Shown one piece after another: positions 1-7,834 of a DNA stretch of 64,000 bases. This stretch comes from Streptomyces sp. TP-A0874 (GTDB lineage: Bacteria > Actinomycetota > Actinomycetes > Streptomycetales > Streptomycetaceae): NCBI RefSeq assembly GCF_001748085.1, contig NZ_BBZK01000005.1:591255-655254 (forward strand), in the 5' to 3' direction. The stretch's first letter is position 1. Each line of letters starts with the position of its first letter. Both the position numbers and the translations under genes were made by a program. The notes under the pieces are model-generated. The model saw nothing but the letters and a program-made list of their open reading frames with translations. It did not search any database and had not been told where the DNA came from.

Positions 1-1530
1 GGTGGCCTCGTCAAGCAGCATGACCGCGGGCTTCTGCAGCAGGGTGCGGGCGATGCAGAGGCGTTGGCGCTGTCCGCCGGAGAGTCCGCTGCCCTGCTCC
101 CCGAGCGGGCTCTCCAGCCCCTCCGGCAGGGCGTCGACCACCTCCTTCAGACCGGCCATCTCCACCGCTTCGCGGATCTCCTCCTCATCGGCCGAGGGGT
201 TGGCGTAGACGAGGTTCTCCCGGATCGTCCCGCGCATCGCGGTGCTGTCCTGCGGCACGTAGCCGACCAGGCCGCGCAGGGTGTCGAGGGGGAGTCGGGA
301 GACGTTCTCACCGCGGACCAGGATGGTCCCCTCGTCGGGCCGGTAGAACCGTTCGATCAGTTGGAAGAGCGTGGTCTTGCCGGCTCCGGAGGGGCCGACG
401 ACCGCGGTGAGGCCGTGGGCCGGCACGGTGAATTCGACCCCGGTGAGGGTCGGCGTCCCGCCGTAGGAGAACCGGACGCCGTGGAACTCCACGGCCGGCC
501 CGTCGCCGGTCACCGGTGCGGGGGCGCGCTCCGCGGTCTCGGTCTCCAGGCTCTCCTCGGGGAGTTCGAAGAGCTCGTCCACCCGCTGGATGGCCGCTCG
601 GCCCTGCTGGAACTGCCCGACCGACAGGAAGAACATCACCAGCGGCGAGACCAGGTAGAACAGGAACATCACGAAGGTGGTGAGGTCGGCGACGGCCATG
701 GTGCCCCTGGCCACCCGGCTCATCCCGGCGCCGAACACCACGGCCAGCGAGACTTGCATGCCGACGTTCATCGTCGGGGTCAGCATCGCGCCCAGTGCGC
801 TGACCCGCACGCCCGAGCGGCGGGCGAGTTCGGCGCGCCCGGCCAGCCGCTCCTGCTCCCGGGCCTCGGCCCGGGATGCCTTGACGGTGGGCAGCGCGGT
901 GAGCACCCGCTGCAGGTCCGAGCCGAACTCCCCGGTGTCCTCCCGGTTCTGCACCGCCACCTTCCGCAGCCGCCGGGCGAACCCGATCGAGACGGTGCTG
1001 GCGATACCGAGGCAGCCCAGGGTGAGCAGCATCAGCCACACGTCGATGAAGAACATGAGCACCGCGCCGCCGAGCACCATGAAGCCGTTGATCACCAACT
1101 GCGCCAGGCTCTGCGTCAGGGCGATCCGGGCCATCGAGGTGTCGGTGACCACCCGGGTGAAGAGATCGCCCTGCTGGTGCTCGTTGAACCGGGCGAGGTC
1201 CGACCTGAGCAGCCGGCCGACGAGGCTGCGCCGCACTCCGTAGACGATCCCCTCACCGGCCCGACCGATGATGTACGCCTGCAGCGCGGAGAGGCCCGCG
1301 TCGGTGCAGAAGAGCGCGGCCATCAGCAGGATCGGAGCGGTGAGTGAGCCGTTCTCGCCGGCCGCCCTGATCAGCTCGCCGATGGCGAGTGGCTGGGCGA
1401 GCGAAGCGGCCACTCCGAACAGCCCCAGCACCACTCCGACCACGAGTAGTCGGCGGTGTTGGCGGGCGATGACCCAGACCGCTTCCTTTTCGTTCCGGCG
1501 CTGATCTGCCGCGGGCGCTTCGCTCGCCAT
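1..1530 (-). CDS. ABC exporter with fused membrane and ATPase domains (cut by window edge)
   Basis: This is the transporter of the peptide cluster and would export the modified peptide across the cytoplasmic membrane. The first 510 residues are visible: a type I exporter membrane domain (about residues 25-310), then a nucleotide-binding domain with Walker A GPSGAGKTT (about 379-387), signature LSGGQ (about 480) and Walker B ending LLDEAT exactly at the window edge. Only the H-loop end of the ATPase is missing from view. The ATG at 1530 lies 3 bases after the methyltransferase stop, so the two are almost certainly co-transcribed and translationally coupled. It is a half-transporter and should act as a homodimer. 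No N-terminal C39 protease domain is present, so leader removal must be done elsewhere. Confidence 0.9.
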   Translation of the reverse strand, partial: MASEAPAADQRRNEKEAVWVIARQHRRLLVVGVVLGLFGVAASLAQPLAIGELIRAAGENGSLTAPILLMAALFCTDAGLSALQAYIIGRAGEGIVYGVRRSLVGRLLRSDLARFNEHQQGDLFTRVVTDTSMARIALTQSLAQLVINGFMVLGGAVLMFFIDVWLMLLTLGCLGIASTVSIGFARRLRKVAVQNREDTGEFGSDLQRVLTALPTVKASRAEAREQERLAGRAELARRSGVRVSALGAMLTPTMNVGMQVSLAVVFGAGMSRVARGTMAVADLTTFVMFLFYLVSPLVMFFLSVGQFQQGRAAIQRVDELFELPEESLETETAERAPAPVTGDGPAVEFHGVRFSYGGTPTLTGVEFTVPAHGLTAVVGPSGAGKTTLFQLIERFYRPDEGTILVRGENVSRLPLDTLRGLVGYVPQDSTAMRGTIRENLVYANPSADEEEIREAVEMAGLKEVVDALPEGLESPLGEQGSGLSGGQRQRLCIARTLLQKPAVMLLDEAT

Positions 1531-1533
1531 TGC

Positions 1534-2295
1534 TCACTTCTCCCGGGAGTAGCTGGCGATGAACAACAGGGATTTCTCCGAATAGGGTTTGTCCATCCAG
1601 TCGGCCACCCGGTGCTCCGGTGTCAGTCCGGCCTCGACGGCGAAACCGTCCACCTCCTCGGGGGTGGTGAGCCGTGCCATCTCGGTGCCGACGTTCGAGG
1701 AACCGTTCTCGAACCAGATGTGCGAGGCCTGCCACAGCATCCGGTCCTGGACCAGGTTGGAGTAGGTGAGCAGGCCGGTGTTGGGCTCCGGGTACGGAAT
1801 GAAGTACGAGGTGCGGTCCCTGCCCTCGAACATCTCCAGCACCCCGGAGCGGTTCCAGGTCTCGACCACCAGCTTCCCGCCCGGTGCGAGCCGCTCCGCG
1901 GCCCGGCTGATGGCCGCCTGCTGCTCCTGTGGGTCCAGGATCATCGACAGGGTGGCGCAGACGCAGTACACCAGCCCGTAGCTCTCGTCGTCCGTGTAGT
2001 TGCGGATGTCCCCGTGCACGGGGGTGACGGGAGCGTTCTTCTCCTTGATGTCCCGGCGGAGTTCCTCGAGCATCTCCGGTGAGGAGTCGACACCCCGGAC
2101 CGGACCGACGCGCTCGGAGAGCGGAATGGCGATCCGCCCCGTGCCGACGCCGAACTCCAGCGTGCCCAGGCCGCCCCCGGGATGCTGGGCGGCGAGCTTC
2201 TCCGCGGCGAGATCGGCGTAGCCGTCCTTCGGGAAGATCCGGTCGTAGAACCCTGCGAATACTCGTCCGTAGCCGATGTCCTGCACGCCATCCAT
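1534..2295 (-). CDS. Class I SAM-dependent methyltransferase of the peptide cluster
   Basis: A 253-aa Rossmann-fold methyltransferase. Motif I reads LEFGVGTGR, followed by the acidic VDSS of motif II and HGDIRNY, which gives a complete SAM pocket. An upstream in-frame GTG at 2322 exists, but it has no ribosome site, while ATG 2295 is preceded by AGGAGG at 8 bases, so I chose the latter. In linaridin clusters an enzyme of this size (CypM-like) dimethylates the N-terminal amine of the released core peptide. That role is inferred here from position between the SdpA-like gene and the exporter. An O-methyltransferase or a self-protection enzyme are alternatives the sequence does not exclude. Confidence 0.85.
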   Translation of the reverse strand: MDGVQDIGYGRVFAGFYDRIFPKDGYADLAAEKLAAQHPGGGLGTLEFGVGTGRIAIPLSERVGPVRGVDSSPEMLEELRRDIKEKNAPVTPVHGDIRNYTDDESYGLVYCVCATLSMILDPQEQQAAISRAAERLAPGGKLVVETWNRSGVLEMFEGRDRTSYFIPYPEPNTGLLTYSNLVQDRMLWQASHIWFENGSSNVGTEMARLTTPEEVDGFAVEAGLTPEHRVADWMDKPYSEKSLLFIASYSREK

Positions 2296-2343
2296 CGGGA
2301 AGGCCTCCTCTTCGTCGCTCACCGGTTGTCCGTGGGGGCTGTG

Positions 2344-2454
2344 CTACTTCATCGTCTTCCAGGCGATCGCCGCGATGATGATGATGGCGATGACGAAGAT
2401 GGTGATCGTCGCTGCGCTCATATTGCCGAAAACGCTCCTCGGTTGCTGGCTCAT
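2344..2454 (-). CDS. 36-aa single-helix membrane peptide
   Basis: A very small open frame lying within the operon, 10 bases after the SdpA-like stop and 48 bases before the methyltransferase start. It encodes a polar N-terminus (MSQQPRSVFGN), one very hydrophobic isoleucine-rich stretch (ITIFVIAIIIIAAIAW) and a basic KTMK tail, the layout of a single-pass membrane peptide with the tail inside or outside. The ribosome site is weak, and translation may depend on coupling to the gene before it. I do not recognise a family. It could be an immunity peptide, a small subunit of the exporter or modification complex, or a third product. Position in the operon and in-frame fit are the only evidence that it is expressed. 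Confidence 0.55.
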   Translation of the reverse strand: MSQQPRSVFGNMSAATITIFVIAIIIIAAIAWKTMK

Positions 2455-2464
2455 CAGTTATCAC

Positions 2465-3103
2465 TCAAGACTTTGTCTTTACCGCGTCCGGGGTGGCCGG
2501 GGTCACCCTGGTGCGTGGTCTGGATACGGATTCGTCCTCGGCCATCGGGGTGTAGGGCGAGACGAAGATGATCTCGGGCTCGTTCGACTCGTCGTACCCG
2601 GTGGCCCTGGTCAGGGTGAACTGGAAACCCTTCACCCCGGAGGCGCCGGGGGCCTGCCCTATCTCCCGCCGCAGGAAGTTGACCAGCATGCGGTAAGCGG
2701 GCAGCGGCACGATCTCGTCGAAACCCTTGTCGATCGAGGTGATCAGCTCACTGCAGATGTCGAAGACCGCCTTCTCCGGACGCCGCCCGGGGAACCAGGC
2801 GATCTGCCGGAACTTCCGCCCGGAGATGACGTCGACCAGCCGCCACTTCGACGTCTCCCCGCTGTGGTCCAGCGTCCGGTAGAAGAAGTGGTAGTCGTGC
2901 TGGGCGGGGGTGGGGGCGAAGAACCGCCAGTTCGGGTAGAGGGCGGAGAAGATGTCGGACCGCTGCACCCGGTTGAAGCCGGGGTTCGGGTGCTGGGCGG
3001 CCAGCGTGCCGAAGAGGACGGCCGCCGTCGCCACCCTGGTGACCGCTCCGGGGCCGGTCAGGGCGCGCTTCAGCAGTGACCGCGGCTGTGACGCCGTGCT
3101 CAT
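2465..3103 (-). CDS. SdpA/LinL-like membrane-anchored protein of the peptide cluster
   Basis: A 212-aa protein with one predicted N-terminal membrane helix (about residues 15-32) and a soluble part. The segment YPNWRFFAPTP matches the W-x-F-F-x-P-x-P signature that I associate with SdpA-type proteins, which work with SdpB in making the Bacillus SDP toxin, and with the small partner protein of linaridin clusters. Start ATG 3103 overlaps the stop of the larger upstream gene by 4 bases, a sign of tightly coupled, stoichiometric synthesis, and so of a complex with that membrane/hydrolase protein. The longer frame extending to 3439 is an out-of-frame shadow of the neighbour. Biochemical role unknown; assignment to LinL is an inference from context. 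Confidence 0.7.
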   Translation of the reverse strand: MSTASQPRSLLKRALTGPGAVTRVATAAVLFGTLAAQHPNPGFNRVQRSDIFSALYPNWRFFAPTPAQHDYHFFYRTLDHSGETSKWRLVDVISGRKFRQIAWFPGRRPEKAVFDICSELITSIDKGFDEIVPLPAYRMLVNFLRREIGQAPGASGVKGFQFTLTRATGYDESNEPEIIFVSPYTPMAEDESVSRPRTRVTPATPDAVKTKS

Positions 3104-4983
3104 CGGGCCTCCTCCTTCAGGGCGTCGGACACGGCCTCGCCGGTCCGGGAGATCTCCGTGACGAACTCCTGGATCCGCCGGCTCACCCGGGTGCTCAGCC
3201 GGGCGTTGGTGAGCATGCTGTCGTGGTCCGCCCCGTCGATGACGGTGGTCCGCACGACCTTGCCGCGGCGGCGGTGCGCGTCGGCCAACTCGTGGTGCAT
3301 GAGCAGGTGCTCCGGGTCCCGGTCCACCGTCCGCTGGGCGGAGATCACCAGGGCGTGGGCGTCGATCTCGCCCAGTTCGCCGTCGAAGGACCGGAAATCC
3401 TTCTCGGTGGCCTTCCACTCGCGTGTGCCGGCCGTCCACAGCCGGGTGTCCGCGTACTGGGCGAAGGCCCGGGAACGGTAGTTGGCCGGCAGGCTGTTGA
3501 CCCAGTTCGGGCGCACCAGCAGGATGCCGAGCCCGGCCCGCAGGCTGCCGACGAACAGGCTGAGACCGTCGCTGAACTTCTTCGCGGACTCGCTCTGCTG
3601 CTGCGAGCGGATCAGCTCACCAGGGTGCGAGCTGTCCAGGTAGACGATGCCGTGCAGCCGGTCGCCCAGCTGCCCCGCCGTCCGCCGGGCGATCTCCCCG
3701 CCCAGCGAGTGACCGGCGATGACGACCTTCCGGCCCGCCGGGACCACCCCGTCGATGAGGTCCACCAGGTCGTCGACCGACTCGCCCAGGGTGAACTCCC
3801 GGCCGCCCGCGTAGGTGCTGGCCGCGTACCCCGCCCGGTTGTAGGTGACGAGGTCGAAGTCGCTCTCCGAGACCAGCGTGTCGGTGATCCATCCGAAGTG
3901 CTCGGAGGTGGAGGCCATGCCCGGCACGAAGACGATGACCGGGTCGGAGTCCCGCCCCGACAGCCGGGCCTCGTAGGTGAGGGTGTTGCCGTGCCGGGTG
4001 ACCAGCTTGCGGGTGCCGGGGTACCGGTCGGCCGCCCGGGCCCGGCGGGTCCCGGCCACGGCGGCGGCGGTCGCCACCGCGCCGGCCCCCGTCACCAGCA
4101 CCGTCAGCAGGGCGCGGTCGTCCCGGCCGGCCACCGCGGGGTGGTCCTTGGGCGTGCTGGTGTACGCCACCATCGGGTGCATGGAGACGAAGGAGGTCAC
4201 GAAGCGCCCGAGCCCCATCAGGAAGCCGTTGGCCACGTGGAAGCTCGCCGCGCTGGCGATGATCGGCCGGGCCAGCAGCCCGCCCTTGGCGTAGGCGATC
4301 GGGAACAGGCACTCCAGGGCGAGGACGCCGTGCGCGAGGTACCGCGCGGGCACCGGGTACCGCTGGGCGAGCCGGAAGAAGCCCTCATGCCCGTAGGTCC
4401 TGGTGCGCATCACCCCGGCCAGCGCGGATCCGTCCCGCCAGGGCCTGCCGAGCAGCTTGACCCAACCGGAGATCAGGTACGACATGTTGGCCTGGAGCGC
4501 CACGTACCACATCAGGGTGTCCTGGACGTTCTCCGAGGAGGAGAGCCGGGCCAGTCCGGTGGTCGTCTGGACCAGCGTGGACACCTGGTCGGAGCCGTCG
4601 GTGCCGTAGCGGTGGCGGGGGTACAGCGCCGCGTTGCTGAGGCCGAGGAAGACGTTGGCCGCGCCCCGCCACTTCCCGTTGCCGGGCAGCAGCAGGCCGG
4701 CGCTGGCGGCGACCCGTGCCGCGTGGAGGGCGGTCGTGGTCTTCTCGTTGCCCACGAAGTCCAGGAAGCGGCGGGTGAGCCGGGTGGAGCCGACGTGCAC
4801 GTCCCGGGCGATGCTCCAGTCGTTCAGCCCTCCCTTCCGCATGTTGTGGCGCTGGCTCAGGTACTCCAGGCTGGAGGTCAGCGACGTGCAAGCACTCAGT
4901 CGTTCCGATGCGCCTAGAGCGCGGTCACGCGAGACGGGGATCGGCCCGAACAGCGCGGATACCAGCTTTCCCGGCAGTTTCAC
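3100..4983 (-). CDS. HTTM/SdpB-like membrane domain fused to alpha/beta hydrolase (LinH-like)
   Basis: A 627-aa two-domain protein. Residues about 20-310 form a multi-helix membrane domain resembling the HTTM/SdpB family (related to vitamin K carboxylase membrane domains). Residues about 330-610 are an alpha/beta hydrolase with oxyanion region FVPGM, nucleophile elbow GHSLGG (Ser426) and a plausible catalytic His in GADHDSM. Proteins with this architecture occur in linaridin clusters (CypH/GrmH type), where they have been linked to peptide epimerisation or modification. The GTG start at 4983 has GGAGG 7 bases upstream. It overlaps the SdpA-like gene by 4 bases. An intact serine suggests real hydrolase or acyl-enzyme chemistry, so a leader-peptidase role cannot be excluded. 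Confidence 0.8.
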   Translation of the reverse strand: MKLPGKLVSALFGPIPVSRDRALGASERLSACTSLTSSLEYLSQRHNMRKGGLNDWSIARDVHVGSTRLTRRFLDFVGNEKTTTALHAARVAASAGLLLPGNGKWRGAANVFLGLSNAALYPRHRYGTDGSDQVSTLVQTTTGLARLSSSENVQDTLMWYVALQANMSYLISGWVKLLGRPWRDGSALAGVMRTRTYGHEGFFRLAQRYPVPARYLAHGVLALECLFPIAYAKGGLLARPIIASAASFHVANGFLMGLGRFVTSFVSMHPMVAYTSTPKDHPAVAGRDDRALLTVLVTGAGAVATAAAVAGTRRARAADRYPGTRKLVTRHGNTLTYEARLSGRDSDPVIVFVPGMASTSEHFGWITDTLVSESDFDLVTYNRAGYAASTYAGGREFTLGESVDDLVDLIDGVVPAGRKVVIAGHSLGGEIARRTAGQLGDRLHGIVYLDSSHPGELIRSQQQSESAKKFSDGLSLFVGSLRAGLGILLVRPNWVNSLPANYRSRAFAQYADTRLWTAGTREWKATEKDFRSFDGELGEIDAHALVISAQRTVDRDPEHLLMHHELADAHRRRGKVVRTTVIDGADHDSMLTNARLSTRVSRRIQEFVTEISRTGEAVSDALKEEAR

Positions 4984-5077
4984 GGCAGCCTCCAGGGTGC
5001 CCGGGGTCGGCGGTTCTGGGTGTGGGGGTGGCGGATGGGGCGGTGACGGGACGGCAGCGGGAAGCGGTGGGAACGCT

Positions 5078-5108
5078 GCCCGGCCGGTGACGGTGCTACC
5101 GGCCGGGC
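5078..5108 (-). terminator. Hairpin between precursor genes and enzyme genes
   Basis: Ten-base perfect stem (GCCCGGCCGG with CCGGCCGGGC) and an 11-base loop in the 158-bp gap between the second small peptide and the large enzyme gene. Hairpins in this position often let most transcripts stop after the precursor genes so that the peptide is made in excess over the enzymes. There is no T-run, as is usual in streptomycetes. Confidence 0.5.
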
Positions 5109-5141
5109 AACTTCACTGCTGGTTAACGCCCGTGGCCAAGG

Positions 5142-5321
5142 TCAGCCGCGGCCGGCCTCGAAGGCCGCGACGGTGGCGGAGGCGACCGCAACGCCGCCGA
5201 GGAAGGCGGCAGGGGTCACCAGCACCGGGTGGGCGCCGCTGAAGAGGGTGCCGGCGGTGTCCTCGACGTCGATGTCCGCGAGAGCGGCGGACCGGTTGAT
5301 GTACGAGTCCATCTCGATCAT
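5142..5321 (-). CDS. Candidate RiPP precursor peptide 1 (59 aa, PxxxTP motif)
   Basis: A 59-aa peptide with GGAG 8 bases before ATG 5321. The first 28 residues are acidic and helical in character (DIDVEDTAG), then comes HPVLVTPAAF, which contains an exact PxxxTP (PVLVTP), the motif I recall as conserved in linaridin leader peptides. The last 23 residues are small and hydrophobic (GGVAVASATVAAF) and end EAGRG. There is no cysteine and only one Ser and one Thr after the motif, so classical multi-dehydration is not possible. It lies directly ahead of the enzyme genes and is paralogous to the next peptide. Alternative reading: an unmodified membrane-active class II bacteriocin-like peptide. Confidence 0.7.
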   Translation of the reverse strand: MIEMDSYINRSAALADIDVEDTAGTLFSGAHPVLVTPAAFLGGVAVASATVAAFEAGRG

Positions 5322-5374
5322 TGCGAGCTCCTGTCTGGTTTGGGGGGTGGCTCTGAACGAAAGGGCCGGCTGGC

Positions 5375-5548
5375 TCAGCCGACGGCCTTGCCGGCGGCGT
5401 AGGCGCCGGTCACGATGGCGGCGCCGGCGACGAACGCCGCGGCGGCGGCCGGGGTGGCCAGGACGACCATGGCCGACTCGGTAACAGCACCCTCGGTGGT
5501 CTCGTCGAGCAGACCGAGGTCGGTGGTGTTGAGCTTCTCTTCCAGCAT
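5375..5548 (-). CDS. Candidate RiPP precursor peptide 2 (57 aa), paralogue of peptide 1
   Basis: A 57-aa peptide with AAGGAG 7 bases before ATG 5548, the strongest ribosome site in the cluster. It shares its plan with peptide 1: an acidic, threonine-containing first half (TTDLGLLDETTEGAV), then VVLATPAAAAAF in line with VLVTPAAF of the paralogue, and an alanine/glycine/valine tail with a basic end (YAAGKAVG). The first proline of PxxxTP is replaced by valine. Two adjacent precursors with diverged tails suggest either a two-component product or two products of the same enzymes. No function is recognised directly from sequence. Confidence 0.7.
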   Translation of the reverse strand: MLEEKLNTTDLGLLDETTEGAVTESAMVVLATPAAAAAFVAGAAIVTGAYAAGKAVG

Positions 5549-5574
5549 GCGAACTCCTTATGGATTCATGCGGA

Positions 5575-5817
5575 TTACTGCCAGCCGTTGACGAGCTGAC
5601 AGATGGGCAGTTTGCCCAGATCCGCCGGAGCCGGAATCTGCAGTTCGCAGACCTGAGGCACCACGCCATTCCCGTGTTGCGTGGAAACCGGCGCCGCCGA
5701 GCTCGTCGATACGGAGAACGCGGTCACGGCGACGCTCAGTATCAGAACACTGGAAAGCCGACAGGCGAAGCTGCCTGAATCGGTCTTCGCAGGACGAAAT
5801 TCCGATCGGATTCGCAC
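5575..5817 (-). CDS. Small secreted two-cysteine peptide at head of the cluster
   Basis: An 80-aa product with GTG start at 5817 and an excellent GGGAGG site 6 bases upstream. Residues 1-42 form a Sec signal peptide: basic start (MRIRSEFRPAK), hydrophobic core (LSSVLILSVAVTAF) and a likely Ala-x-Ala-type cleavage near SSAAPVS. The mature part of about 38 residues has two cysteines in related surroundings, QVCELQIP and LPICQLVN, so a single disulfide loop is expected outside the cell. It is 26 bases upstream of precursor peptide 2 and reads the same way. I do not recognise the family; it may be a separate secreted effector, a partner of the RiPP, or an unrelated developmental surface peptide. 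Confidence 0.7.
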   Translation of the reverse strand: MRIRSEFRPAKTDSGSFACRLSSVLILSVAVTAFSVSTSSAAPVSTQHGNGVVPQVCELQIPAPADLGKLPICQLVNGWQ

Positions 5818-5952
5818 TCTTTCCTCCCTTGAATATCGTGGTCGGCTCCGGCCTTCGGAAGAATGCCAGGGCTCGACTGGCCACTGAATGGGGATCGGTG
5901 GCAGATAGCTGCACGGCCCGGTTCAGCTTTGTGCCCCGGGTGTACAAACCCC

Positions 5953-6576
5953 TCAGAGCCATCCCTGAGCGCGCGCGATACGCACCGCTGCGTGCCGGTT
6001 CTCGGCGGAAAGTTTCATTACGGCGGAGGAGAGGTAGTTGCGCACGGTTCCCGGCGCCAGCGCCGCTCTCCGGGCGATCTCCGCGATGGGGGCGCCGTCG
6101 GCCGCGAGCTCCAGCAGCTCCGTCTCCCGGTCCGAGAGCGGGGACTCCCCCGAACTGATCGCGTCCGCGGCCAACTCCGGATCCACGTAACGGCGCCCGG
6201 AACGGACCGTGCGGATGATCTCCGCCAGGTGCTGCGCCGAGACGGTCTTGGGGACGAAACCACGCACCCCGGCGGAGAGCGCCCGCCGAAGGTGGCCGGG
6301 CCGCCCGTGGCCGGTGACGATCATCGTGGCGCAGTCGGGCAGCTCACCCCGGAGGGCGGCGGCCACCGCGACCCCGTCGGAACCGGGCATCTGCAGGTCC
6401 AGCACCGCCACATCGGGCCGGTGCGCCCGCGCCATGGCCAGAGCCTCCGGTCCGGAGGCCGCCTCGGCCACCACCAGCAAGTCCTCCTCCAGGCCCAGCA
6501 GCGCCGCCAGCGCGCCCCGGATGAGGTGCTCGTCATCGGCCAGCAGCACGCGGATCGGCCGGGGTTCCGCACTCAC
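5953..6576 (-). CDS. NarL/LuxR-type response regulator (DesR-like)
   Basis: A 207-aa response regulator. The receiver domain has ADDE near the start, phosphoacceptor Asp in VLDLQMPG, the TGHG switch threonine and the conserved Lys in FVPKT. The C-terminal third is a LuxR-type HTH (LSDRETELLELAADG...APGTVRNYLS). The start is GTG at 6576, overlapping the kinase stop by 4 bases. Together with the DesK-like kinase and the ABC exporter upstream it forms a sensor-regulator-exporter set of the kind that responds to membrane stress or peptide antibiotics. It is the last gene before the peptide cluster on the same strand (135-bp gap), so it may control that cluster as well as its own exporter. Confidence 0.9.
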   Translation of the reverse strand: MSAEPRPIRVLLADDEHLIRGALAALLGLEEDLLVVAEAASGPEALAMARAHRPDVAVLDLQMPGSDGVAVAAALRGELPDCATMIVTGHGRPGHLRRALSAGVRGFVPKTVSAQHLAEIIRTVRSGRRYVDPELAADAISSGESPLSDRETELLELAADGAPIAEIARRAALAPGTVRNYLSSAVMKLSAENRHAAVRIARAQGWL

Positions 6577-7790
6577 GTCGTCACCTTTCCCACCGGCAGC
6601 TCGGCCGTCAGCCGGAACCGTCCACCCGGCAGCGGCCCGGACTCCAGGGAGCCGTCGAACGGGGCCAGCCGCTCCCTCAGCCCCGCCAGGCCGCTGCCGC
6701 CCGCCGCCGTCGCGGACTCCGGGACGGCCCCGTCGTTCTCCATGACCAGCACAGCGCTGCCGCCGATCCGGAGGGACACCGTGCACTGCTCGGCGTTGGC
6801 GTGGCGGAGCACGTTGGTCGTGCCCTCCCGGACCACCCAGCCCAGGGCGGACTGGACCTCTTCGGGCAGGGTGCCCACCCCGCCGTCCTCGATCCGGCAG
6901 TCGATGCCCGCGGCCCGCAGGATGCTGCGGGTCCCGGCGAGTTCGGTGCGCAGATCGGCCCTGCGGTAACCGCGCACCACCTCCCGCACCTCCCGTTGCG
7001 ACTCCCGCGCGATCCGCTGCACCTCGACCATCTGGTCGACGGCGGCGGGCGAGCCGCGCTGGCCCAGTTGGGCCGCCAACTCGCTCTTGAGCGCGATCAC
7101 CGACAGGTTCCGGCCGAGCACGTCGTGCAGGTCTCGGCTGAAGCGCAGCCGCTCCTCGGCGACCGCCAGCCGCGCCTGGGTCTCCCGGGCCCGGTCGAGT
7201 TCCCAGACCGCGGCCAGCAGCCAGGTGGAGAAACGGGCGGTGAAGGCGAACGACAGCCCCGCGACCAGCACGGCGAGGCCGAAGGCCCACGCCTGCCACA
7301 GCGAGGCGCCCATACCGACCGCCACCGGCGCCGCCAGCAGCGACGTGCCCAGCACCAGAGCGCTGACCCGGCCTGCCGGACGGAGGTTGATGGTCAGCGG
7401 CATCAGCCCGACGGTCAGCGGGCCCAAGGTCACCAACGCGGTCGGCACCTGCCCGGGAAGGGCGTCCACCGCCCGCAGGACGGGCGCGAGGAGCAGCGGC
7501 AGTGCGGAGAGCGCGGCGGCGGCGGCCAGCAGACCGGTGGGGCGTTCCCGGCGGTCGAGCGCCCAGTTCAGCGCCGTCGAGCAGGCCGCTCCGACCAGAC
7601 CGGCGTGGATCGCGACCAGGGTGGTCAGCCCGATCCGGGTGGCCATCGGCGCGTCGCCCAGCGCCACCCGGCTGCCGATGGCGACGGCCTCCAGTACGGC
7701 GAAAAGGAAGAAGGTCCAGCGGGTGTACAGCTCGATACGGGCCGGATCGCTCCGCCGATCCCACCAGGCCGTCAACGTCCGCGGTGACAT
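6573..7790 (-). CDS. Sensor histidine kinase, HisKA_3 (DesK-like)
   Basis: A 405-aa kinase. About residues 20-200 hold some six membrane helices, with no large extracellular loop, as in intramembrane-sensing kinases. The dimerisation and phosphoacceptor motif is FSRDLHDVLGRNLS with the His of DLHD. The ATPase domain follows, with N-box REGTTNVLRHANA and glycine box GSGLAGLRERL. Start ATG 7790 lies 44 bases after the ABC permease stop. The kinase phosphorylates the regulator downstream (4-bp overlap). The stimulus is not evident from the sequence; lipid-phase change caused by a membrane-active peptide is plausible given the neighbours. Confidence 0.9.
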   Translation of the reverse strand: MSPRTLTAWWDRRSDPARIELYTRWTFFLFAVLEAVAIGSRVALGDAPMATRIGLTTLVAIHAGLVGAACSTALNWALDRRERPTGLLAAAAALSALPLLLAPVLRAVDALPGQVPTALVTLGPLTVGLMPLTINLRPAGRVSALVLGTSLLAAPVAVGMGASLWQAWAFGLAVLVAGLSFAFTARFSTWLLAAVWELDRARETQARLAVAEERLRFSRDLHDVLGRNLSVIALKSELAAQLGQRGSPAAVDQMVEVQRIARESQREVREVVRGYRRADLRTELAGTRSILRAAGIDCRIEDGGVGTLPEEVQSALGWVVREGTTNVLRHANAEQCTVSLRIGGSAVLVMENDGAVPESATAAGGSGLAGLRERLAPFDGSLESGPLPGGRFRLTAELPVGKVTT

Positions 7791-7834
7791 GGCCACCCCT
7801 CCACCGCTCTCCCGCCAGACCGCCGGCCCCAGCG

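Noticed and set aside
64..1347. Long plus-strand open frame (427 aa) opposite the ABC exporter gene
   Set aside because: It is His/Pro/Gly/Glu-rich antisense shadow of a well-supported transporter gene; no ribosome site or known motif.
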